The notes below the pieces were generated by a model, which ran no database searches, had not been told where the DNA came from, and worked only from the letters and a program-made list of their open reading frames with translations. From the NCBI GenBank assembly GCA_945787595.1, contig CALZJV010000044.1:1-17980 (forward strand): a stretch of DNA of 17,980 nucleotides, given 5' to 3'. Source of the DNA: an uncultured Desulfobacterales bacterium. Lineage in GTDB: Bacteria > Desulfobacterota > Desulfobacteria > Desulfobacterales > JAFDCJ01. This document shows positions 8,951-15,215 of this stretch, in pieces. Within the stretch, counting starts at the first letter, position 1; each line of letters opens with the position of its first letter. The position numbers and the translations under genes are program-made.

Positions 8951-9029
8951 GCCTTACCTCCTTTTTATGGTGAAGATGATCAAAAGGTAGTGACGACCGG
9001 CGGCGGGCCGCCACTCAAACCATAGCCAA

Positions 9030-9059
9030 ACGCTGATTTAGCGTATCTTTTGTATTATA
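9030..9059 (-). promoter_or_regulatory. Candidate promoter and palindrome upstream of the ABC importer
   Basis: On the minus strand TATAAT (9059-9054) is a perfect -10 box, but no good -35 lies at the right distance. Just after the expected start point is the hairpin or operator-like palindrome ACGCT-GATTT-AGCGT (9030-9044). A regulator binding there could control importer expression; this is inferred from position only. Confidence 0.35.
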
Positions 9060-9100
9060 TAATGGGATCAATGTAAAGGCTTCTTTTAGCCTAAAGGATC

Positions 9101-9135
9101 GGTTCCAGGTTCAGGGTTTAAAGTTCAAAGGTTAT
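9101..9135. repeat. 7-nt tandem repeat (GGTTCAN family)
   Basis: The plus strand reads in heptads GGTTCCA, GGTTCAG, GGTTTAA, AGTTCAA and AGGTTAT. It belongs with 5391-5425 and 17623-17692. Confidence 0.55.
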
Positions 9136-9360
9136 AAATTGCTACTTTTCGTAGCTTTATATTCCATTGTTTGGATGGGTCTCTTTCACCCATTAGGTGA
9201 AACATGGAATTCGACCCGTTTGACGCGTCATACGATTGTCGGAGATCAGTCAGGGCACTTTAACTGGGAACCCCTGGCCCAGACCTGGTTTCAAGAAGTT
9301 GTATCCACGGCATATGTTTTTAACAGCAGAGGGTTGATCTCCTTGATAACGGCCGTCGCA

Positions 9361-9432
9361 CTCTCCGAGGCCGCTTCCAGCCCGTAGGCTTACAGGCCGG
9401 CTTCCGGCTCGTAGAGCTTACAGCTCGGAGAG
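9361..9432. repeat. Two 27-28-nt tandem units bounded by inverted CTCTCCGAG
   Basis: Unit one (9374-9400) starts CTTCCAGCCCGTAGGCTTAC and unit two (9401-9428) starts CTTCCGGCTCGTAGAGCTTAC; they differ mainly by paired changes within short stems. The pair is bounded by CTCTCCGAG (9361-9369) and its exact reverse complement CTCGGAGAG (9424-9432). A third unit lies at 7811-7841, ending in the same CTCGGAGAG. Confidence 0.7.
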
Positions 9433-9549
9433 AGGGGAGGCCAGGGCGGGCGTGAACGTTATACCCTTCAACCTATGTTTAACCTACAGCATTTTGCTCC
9501 AGGCATCCATCGCGCCGGATGGACATCTGCTTTTTTTGATTTAATGGTC

Positions 9550-9579
9550 TTGACTTAAGGCGCATCGGGCAGGTATTAA
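9550..9579 (+). promoter_or_regulatory. Candidate promoter of pfp
   Basis: TTGACT (9550-9555) and TATTAA (9574-9579) are separated by 18 bases. The leader to the pfp start would be about 125 bases. The -10 is imperfect. Confidence 0.35.
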
Positions 9580-9711
9580 GAAAGACGACACTTAAATATT
9601 GATGGTTAAATAGTTAAGGATATCGCTGCTCTCCGGCATTTTTCTTGGCATTTGAGTTTACGTGTTCAATATTCAATCGACAATCTTCAATAATATAAAT
9701 CGGAGGATGAA

Positions 9712-11814
9712 ATGCCTGTGAAAGAAACCATCAGTTTGGAAGAAATTTTAAATCATCCCAAGGTCAAAAAGGCCATCGACGATATCAACGCCGAGATGAT
9801 CGAAAGAAGGGCATACTTACCCTTGCAATGTGAGGTGTTTTCCCATCCTTATACGGTGTTACAGGAAACCGACCGGTATCGTTTTGAGCTGGACCGGCAG
9901 GCTGAAAAACTACTGCCGGGTATCATCACCAATAAGGTACAGTTGGTTGAGGGCAAAGATTCGGTGGATGATGCGGTTGCCCGGCAATATCGGAAAAAGC
10001 GCAATATCGGCATCGTCTTCTCCGGAGGACCGGCGCCGGGCGGGCATAATGTGATTGCCGGTCTGTATGAGGCTGCCAAGAAAGCCAATCCAAAATCCAA
10101 AGTTTACGGATTTCTCGTAGGACCGGACGGCATCATTGAAAATGAAGCCGTCGAGCTTAGCGATGATCTGGTAAACAAGTATCGAAACCTGGGTGGCTTT
10201 ACCATGATTAAGACCGGCCGAACCAAAATCGACAGCAGCGAGAAAATGGCGCTATCCCGGGAAACCTGCCGGCAACTTGGCCTGGATGCACTGGTTGTTG
10301 TCGGTGGAGATGATTCCAACACCAATGCCGCCTTTCTGGCCCAGGAATTGATGGTGGACGGGGTTCAGATTCTGGGGGTCCCCAAAACCATAGACGGTGA
10401 TATTCAGGTTAGAGATATCGATGGCAACGTGCTGTGCGCCATGTCTTTCGGGTTTCATACGGCAGCCCGTGCCTTTGCAAGTGCCATCGGCAACCTTTGC
10501 ACGGACAGTAGCTCGGATATCAAATACTGGCATATCTGCAAAGTCATGGGAAGGGTCGCCAGCCATCTGGCGCTGGAAGTTGCGTTGCAGACGCATGCCA
10601 ACATGACGCTAATCGGTGAAGATCTTGCCGATTATACGGATAAAGCCAGACTTGAGAAAGCACAGGCAAGCAGTACGGCCGATTATAATGCTTATGGCAT
10701 GACCCTGCGCCACCTCTCCCGGGTTGTCTGCGAGGCTATTGTCAGAAGGGCCGCGGTGGGGAAAAATTACGGCGTCATTGTCATCCCGGAAGGCGTGCTG
10801 GAATTTATTAATGAGATTCAGGTTTTTATCATCAAGTTGAATACCATTATTGCTGAATACAATCAGACCCATGACAAGGATTTTCATTCGATTTTCCTGC
10901 GCCTTGAAGACAAATTGGAGTATTTGCGCCGGCTGGCTCAACGTTCCCGGGAAGACACATCTTTTAGGCTATGGAATACCCGGGATGATGATCTTTTCAG
11001 TGATATTCCAGCCTTTTTCCAGGAAGGGCTGCTGATGGAAAGAGACAGTCACGGCAATTTTCAGTTTTCTCAAGTTGAAACCGAAAAAGTCCTTCTGGGG
11101 CTCGTTAAAGACTATTTGAATATCTTAAGAGAAGATGGGCGTTATAAAATCGGCATTCAAAAAGACTATTTTCAAAAAACCATGGAAAACGCCGGACTCG
11201 ACCCGGTTCGCTTCGGTGCGGCGCTGTTTAACAATTATGGGGCCGACGAGTACCTGCTGGTTAAACCTGCTGTGATCTCGATTAAAACCCTAAATCAGAC
11301 TCTGATTAATGAGGGATTGATAAAGACCGGCGAAAAAATTCCGGCAGCTGTTGGAAAAATTTTTAAGAAATCAATGCCGAGCTTTAAAACCCAGATTCAT
11401 TTTTACGGCTATGACGGCCGAGGAAATGATCCTACGCGCTTTGATTGCCTTTATACCTATAATCTGGGACTGACTGTGTTCAGTCTGATCGCCAACGGGG
11501 CAACCGGTCAGATGGCAGCTATAAAAAATCTGGATATGGATTTTTCCAGCTGGGAACCGATCGGAATCCCGATTGCGCCGCTAATGCACCTTGAAGAGCG
11601 TAAAGGTAAACTGGCTCTGGTGATCGAAAAGAGTATCGTTGATGTGAATTCCGTTGCTTTTCGGGCTGTAAAGGCTCAACGGGAAAAATGGCTGGCGGCC
11701 GCTGCAGGAGATGACCACTACAGACGGCCCGGCCCGGTTCGCTTTACCGGTAAAAGTGAAGAGGACAGACCGATTACGCTGGAACTGAATGCGATTTGTG
11801 GTTCCGATAGTTAG
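9712..11814 (+). CDS. pfp: PPi-dependent 6-phosphofructokinase (long type)
   Basis: Diphosphate-fructose-6-phosphate 1-phosphotransferase, which interconverts fructose 6-phosphate and fructose 1,6-bisphosphate using pyrophosphate, reversibly, in the cytoplasm. Phosphate-loop SGGPAPGG spans 104-111. GGDD (198-201) carries the aspartate that marks PPi rather than ATP use. The catalytic PKTIDGD is at 224-230, MGR at 279-281, and VIVIPEGV follows the sugar-phosphate site region. The C-terminal YGYDGRG and FDCLYTYNLG resemble the plant beta-subunit/spirochaete clade. At 700 residues it is longer than the usual 550-570, through extra C-terminal sequence and probably a larger helical insert. GGAGG lies five bases before the ATG. 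It appears monocistronic; a hairpin element starts at its stop codon. Confidence 0.94.
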   Translation: MPVKETISLEEILNHPKVKKAIDDINAEMIERRAYLPLQCEVFSHPYTVLQETDRYRFELDRQAEKLLPGIITNKVQLVEGKDSVDDAVARQYRKKRNIGIVFSGGPAPGGHNVIAGLYEAAKKANPKSKVYGFLVGPDGIIENEAVELSDDLVNKYRNLGGFTMIKTGRTKIDSSEKMALSRETCRQLGLDALVVVGGDDSNTNAAFLAQELMVDGVQILGVPKTIDGDIQVRDIDGNVLCAMSFGFHTAARAFASAIGNLCTDSSSDIKYWHICKVMGRVASHLALEVALQTHANMTLIGEDLADYTDKARLEKAQASSTADYNAYGMTLRHLSRVVCEAIVRRAAVGKNYGVIVIPEGVLEFINEIQVFIIKLNTIIAEYNQTHDKDFHSIFLRLEDKLEYLRRLAQRSREDTSFRLWNTRDDDLFSDIPAFFQEGLLMERDSHGNFQFSQVETEKVLLGLVKDYLNILREDGRYKIGIQKDYFQKTMENAGLDPVRFGAALFNNYGADEYLLVKPAVISIKTLNQTLINEGLIKTGEKIPAAVGKIFKKSMPSFKTQIHFYGYDGRGNDPTRFDCLYTYNLGLTVFSLIANGATGQMAAIKNLDMDFSSWEPIGIPIAPLMHLEERKGKLALVIEKSIVDVNSVAFRAVKAQREKWLAAAAGDDHYRRPGPVRFTGKSEEDRPITLELNAICGSDS

Positions 11815-12007
11815 TTTCCATCCATAAATGGTCTTTTTGCCCAATCTCGGCGTCAATCGGCGCGTTTGTTTGTGCGACGTAGCATGCTACGTCTCCGCAC
11901 AACCGCTTGATTTCCATGACCTTGGACAAAAATCCGCATTTCTGGATTGGAAACACGACTCAGTGCCCAAACTGATTTCAACCGATTTATGGATGGGCAC
12001 TTGCTAA
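11811..12007 (+). mobile_element. MITE-like element with terminal inverted repeats and central hairpin (copy 2)
   Basis: About 197 bp with no gene. The ends carry CCATCCATAAAT (11818-11829) and its exact inverse ATTTATGGATGG (11985-11996), with outer TTAG (11811-11814) and CTAA (12004-12007). A central perfect 18-bp palindrome (11876-11893) is extended by TTGTGC (11870-11875) and GCACAA (11897-11902). The first 120 bases recur at 122-1 on the minus strand. Its left end overlaps the pfp stop codon. It is called mobile by structure and copy number; no transposase or clear target duplication is visible. Confidence 0.65.
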
Positions 12008-12144
12008 ATTCCGATCAATTCAGGGTGTGGTAGATGCTACTGTTTTTCAGTGGATTGTTATGTTTGCGGGGGGCAACTGAAACAACCGCAAAACTCGATG
12101 ATTAAAGGAGCTTGCCGGGTTGGGCGCCCAATAATATTATGGAT
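12008..12144. other. Short intergenic stretch with palindromes
   Basis: TTTGCGG (12063-12069) pairs with CCGCAAA (12086-12092), and TTGGGCGCCCAA (12120-12131) is a perfect 12-base palindrome. Neither is followed by a T-run on either strand. They lie downstream of the convergent ends of pfp (plus) and the small membrane gene (minus) and may be weak bidirectional 3'-end structures. GCTTGCCGGGTT at 12110-12121 recurs at 12484-12495. Confidence 0.4.
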
Positions 12145-12432
12145 TTATTCATCAGCGTCGTATTTGCTTTCCAGCAAGTTCATTTCTTCCTCGGTCATCA
12201 ATTCCAGCTCCACGAAAAGATCTCCAATACCCGCTTCCCGCAATACATCGTTTTTTAGAATGGTCTGCGGTCTTTCGTTGCTTATGCTGACAAAGGTCTG
12301 ATGCAGATGCAGCGATGTCTTTTCTAACAGGTAGAAATCGCGTCCATCAACAATGAAATGGTTGCTTAAAATAAAATAGAAGACAGCTGCCGCTAGACCA
12401 ATGAGAAGGTACTGTTTGATTCTCTGTTTCAT
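12145..12432 (-). CDS. Small membrane-anchored protein of unknown function
   Basis: A 95-residue protein I do not recognise. A basic start (KQRIKQ) is followed by one hydrophobic helix (about residues 8-24), consistent with an uncleaved inner-membrane anchor. The remaining 70 residues are hydrophilic, contain FYLLEKTSLHLHQTF and end in an acidic, probably helical run (VELELMTEEEMNLLESKYDADE). No catalytic motif or cysteine pair is seen. A GAGGA about eight bases before the ATG and the anchor-plus-domain layout support a real gene. It is transcribed divergently from the penicillin acylase gene, 116 bp apart, so the two may share a regulatory region, though nothing shows they work together. Confidence 0.72.
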   Translation of the reverse strand: MKQRIKQYLLIGLAAAVFYFILSNHFIVDGRDFYLLEKTSLHLHQTFVSISNERPQTILKNDVLREAGIGDLFVELELMTEEEMNLLESKYDADE

Positions 12433-12548
12433 TTTACCGTTCCTCTATCTTTCGAATTTGGAATAATTCTACAGTCAATTCCGGCTTGCCGGGTTAGTTG
12501 TCCAGAGATACTATCGGCAAATTTGTCATAAACTTAAGGAGATCGATG

Positions 12549-14945
12549 ATGGAAGATAGAAAAAGTTGGAATAGGAAGTGCCTGATTCTGGCCTTCTTTT
12601 TTATCTGTAGTTGTTCCGCCCTGAACAGTTATCAGAAACAGGGAGATCTGCGGCTTGCGGGGCTGGAAGCACCTGTGACGGTCATGCGGGATGAAAAAGG
12701 CATGGCCTACATCTATGCCGACAATCTGGCGGATGGACTGATGGCCCAGGGGTTTGTCGCCGCCCAGGACAGATTGTTCAATATGGAGCTGATCCGCATG
12801 TTTGCAGCGGGCAGGATCTCCGAACTGGCGGGGGAGGAAGCTGTGGCCCTTGATACGCGCATGCGAACCATCGGCTTTTATCGCCACGCCCAAAACAAGG
12901 CCCGATTACTGGATCCTGAATCCCGACGATTTTTTCAAAAATACATCGACGGCGTCAATACCTTTATAAAAACCCGCCCTGAAAGCCATCATCTGGAATT
13001 CAAACTGGCCGGTATCAAGCCAACGCCGTGGTCGATTACAGACTCGTTGGCAATTGTTTACTATTTGAGCTGGGATACTTCAGCGAACCTGAACACCGAG
13101 ATTATCGCGCAGATGCTGGTCGAAAAGTTGGGGCCAAAAAGGGCCAGGGAGATTTTCCCGCTTAACATCAATCCGGACGATCCGTTGACAAAGTTGTCGC
13201 AGAAACCGCCAAAGACCGATGAACCGGTTCGACTCGGCATCGTATCGGATAAACGAATCATGGGCTATCTGGAGGACCGTTCGCTTGAGATCGGCAGCAA
13301 TAACTGGGCGGTGGCTGCCCAACATTCTCCAGGCGGCAAGCCAATCGTGGCCAATGACCCTCATCTTGACGCCCGGATTCTACCCGGACCGCTATATCCC
13401 TGCGGCATTATCACCCCTGATACGAGAGTGGTGGGGGTGAGCCCTGCAGGCGTTCCCGGAATGATTGTTTTCAGGAATGCTCATGTGGCTATAGGCCTTA
13501 CCAACGCCTATGGGGACACCCAGGATCTCTATGTCGAAACCATCGATCCGAAAGATCCTGATCACTATTTGGACGGTGGTCAATCCATACCCTTTAAAGT
13601 CATTGAAGAAACGCTTACCATAAAGGATAAAAATGCTCCCGGAGGATTGAAAGAACAAAAGATAAACATAAGATTTACCAAAAGAGGTCCAGTTATTTCC
13701 GGCATATTTCCGAATTTTAAAACCGACAGAGTCCTCAGCCTGCGATGGTCGCTGGTTGAAAACATGGGAATTAAAATCGGGTTTGAGGACATGATGCAGG
13801 CGAAATCGCTAACGGGGGTCCGTGAAGCGCTTAAACATGTAGATTTTCTCATGCTCAACTTCACATTTGCCGACACGGGCGGGAACATTGGATGGCAGGT
13901 ATCCGGCAATCTTCCGATTAGGTCAAAGGGAGACGGTACCGTTCCTGTCGAGGTAACCGGCGGCGAGGATAATTGGATCGGCTGGGTCCCGTTTGATGAG
14001 ATGCCCCAGTTGTATAACCCCCAAAGAGGCTGGGTCGGTACCTGTAATCATAATACCATTCCCGATGATTATCCCTATTACTACTCGTCTCACCTTGCCT
14101 CCTCCTACCGTTATAGCAGGCTAAAACAGCTACTGGATTCGTACGGAATTAAAACCGTTGATGACCACTGGCAGTTTCAGCGGGATACATTCAATCTGAT
14201 GGCCCAATCGATGGCGCCGCTGATGGCCCGGGCGCTTGTGGCCCATCAGGACACTCGGCGGTTGGGAGAAATTTTATCCCGCTGGGACTACCATGATGAT
14301 CCCGACAAGTCGGCGCCCACTATCTTTCAGGCCGTCTACCGGCAATTCGCGCTACGGGTGTTTGAAGATGAGCTCGGTGAGGATTTGGCCGGAACCATGT
14401 TGAACAACTGGTATTTCTGGCAGGAGAGACTGGGCAAGATGGTTGTCGAGGGCAAATCCGATTGGTTTGATAATGTCAAAACCGCCGATATCAAAGAGTC
14501 CAGAGACGATCTCTTCCACCAGGCGGCGCTGGCGGCAGCAGCCGATCTCGATTCGAGACTCGGCGGAAATCCCGATAAATGGTTGTGGGGAAAGGTACAC
14601 CGTCTCGAATTTGTTAGCCCGATCCGGCGCGAAGGCTTCGGCAAGGGGTTGTTGGGCGGCGGGTCTCACCCGGCCCTGGGATCAGGGGAGACCCTGGGCA
14701 GAGGTATCTATAATTTCAAGGATCCCTTTGATGTGAAGGTCTTCGCCTCGCTGCGCATGGTCGCGGATCTGGGTGATCCGGATAAGGTCCTGGCCGTTTT
14801 GCCCGGCGGTGTATCCGGCCGTCTTTTTGACAAACACGGTAAGGATCAGATTGAGTCTTTTATCAACGGCAACAAGGTCTACTGGTGGTTCAGTGATGCC
14901 GCGATCAAGGCACATACCCGGAATACGCTAGTTTTGAATCCTTAG
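12549..14945 (+). CDS. Penicillin acylase family (Ntn hydrolase) lipoprotein-like amidohydrolase
   Basis: About 798 residues, the normal size for a precursor that cuts itself into alpha and beta chains. The start is the second of two adjacent ATGs (12546 or 12549), seven bases after AAGGAG; an upstream in-frame TTG at 12498 lacks a ribosome site. The signal peptide ends ICSC, a plausible lipobox with Cys22. The Gly-Ser processing site is GSNNWAV, making Ser250 the nucleophile of the beta chain; His lies at beta-chain position 23 (NDPH), as in cephalosporin acylase and acyl-homoserine-lactone acylases. NFTFADTGGNIGW holds the likely oxyanion asparagine. It would cleave an amide outside the cytoplasm; the substrate (beta-lactam, acyl-homoserine lactone or other) cannot be told. 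Confidence 0.92.
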   Translation: MEDRKSWNRKCLILAFFFICSCSALNSYQKQGDLRLAGLEAPVTVMRDEKGMAYIYADNLADGLMAQGFVAAQDRLFNMELIRMFAAGRISELAGEEAVALDTRMRTIGFYRHAQNKARLLDPESRRFFQKYIDGVNTFIKTRPESHHLEFKLAGIKPTPWSITDSLAIVYYLSWDTSANLNTEIIAQMLVEKLGPKRAREIFPLNINPDDPLTKLSQKPPKTDEPVRLGIVSDKRIMGYLEDRSLEIGSNNWAVAAQHSPGGKPIVANDPHLDARILPGPLYPCGIITPDTRVVGVSPAGVPGMIVFRNAHVAIGLTNAYGDTQDLYVETIDPKDPDHYLDGGQSIPFKVIEETLTIKDKNAPGGLKEQKINIRFTKRGPVISGIFPNFKTDRVLSLRWSLVENMGIKIGFEDMMQAKSLTGVREALKHVDFLMLNFTFADTGGNIGWQVSGNLPIRSKGDGTVPVEVTGGEDNWIGWVPFDEMPQLYNPQRGWVGTCNHNTIPDDYPYYYSSHLASSYRYSRLKQLLDSYGIKTVDDHWQFQRDTFNLMAQSMAPLMARALVAHQDTRRLGEILSRWDYHDDPDKSAPTIFQAVYRQFALRVFEDELGEDLAGTMLNNWYFWQERLGKMVVEGKSDWFDNVKTADIKESRDDLFHQAALAAAADLDSRLGGNPDKWLWGKVHRLEFVSPIRREGFGKGLLGGGSHPALGSGETLGRGIYNFKDPFDVKVFASLRMVADLGDPDKVLAVLPGGVSGRLFDKHGKDQIESFINGNKVYWWFSDAAIKAHTRNTLVLNP

Positions 14946-15114
14946 ATTCTCTCTATCTTTAGACAATTGAATAATTATTCATTTTTTTATCTTAATTGTT
15001 TTTAGACAATTCTTCATCTATTTTTTTTAGAATTAAATCATTAAAATAATCATCTATTTGAAATAATTTAATATAAATAATTTATAATTTTTCATTTATA
15101 AGGAAATTTTTTAC
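14946..15114. other. Very AT-rich tract upstream of the fad promoter
   Basis: About 170 bases made largely of A/T runs with no gene. The 11-nt TTTAGACAATT occurs twice (14958-14968 and 15001-15011), and GAATAATTATTC (14969-14980) is a perfect palindrome. It ends directly at the -35 box of the fad promoter, so it could act as an UP-like or bent-DNA activator; it may also hold the 3' end of the acylase transcript. Confidence 0.5.
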
Positions 15115-15142
15115 TTGACAGATAGTCTTCGGCCTTGATAAT
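15115..15142 (+). promoter_or_regulatory. Promoter of the fadN operon
   Basis: A perfect -35 TTGACA (15115-15120) is followed after 16 bases by GATAAT (15137-15142), one base off consensus. The start point would lie near 15150, inside the palindrome below, giving a leader of about 65 bases before fadN. Confidence 0.75.
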
Positions 15143-15163
15143 GAATGAACACTCATTCATTAT
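15138..15163. promoter_or_regulatory. FadR (TetR-family) type operator palindrome
   Basis: Two perfect 11-base arms, ATAATGAATGA and TCATTCATTAT, are separated by ACAC. The core TGAATGA-N4-TCATTCA (15142-15159) matches the operator of the Bacillus/Thermus FadR repressors of fatty acid degradation, TetR-family proteins released by long-chain acyl-CoA. It overlaps the -10 box and start point, an ideal place for repression. No regulator gene is in the window. Confidence 0.8.
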
Positions 15164-15215
15164 TTTTTTCAAGACGTACAAAGTTTATGTTTGAACCATT
15201 TTCAGGAGGTTACTT

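Larger units (their letters stand above)
9136..9711. other. Divergent intergenic region, no confident gene
   Basis: Lies between the importer and the phosphofructokinase gene. TTTCACC (9184-9190) and GGTGAAA (9196-9202) form a 7-bp stem with a 5-base loop. A tandem repeat occupies 9361-9432. TCCATC/GATGGA (9506-9523) forms a short stem with a seven-T run eight bases later, a poor terminator. A candidate promoter is at 9550-9579. An open frame at 9139-9387 starts with TTG, has no ribosome site and resembles nothing known to me; I do not call it. Confidence 0.55.

Noticed and set aside
9139..9387. Open frame of 82 codons on the plus strand
   Set aside because: TTG start, no ribosome site, contains a hairpin and enters a tandem repeat; no family recognised.
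9506..9537. TCCATC/GATGGA stem with later T-run as terminator
   Set aside because: The T-run begins eight bases after a 6-bp stem and no gene on the plus strand ends nearby.
11774..11956. Short frame on the minus strand in the MITE-like element, also open in copy 1
   Set aside because: Most differences between the two copies change amino acids while the hairpin is kept, so structure rather than protein is conserved.
12063..12092. TTTGCGG/CCGCAAA stem as terminator of pfp or the small gene
   Set aside because: No T-run follows on either strand and the loop is large.
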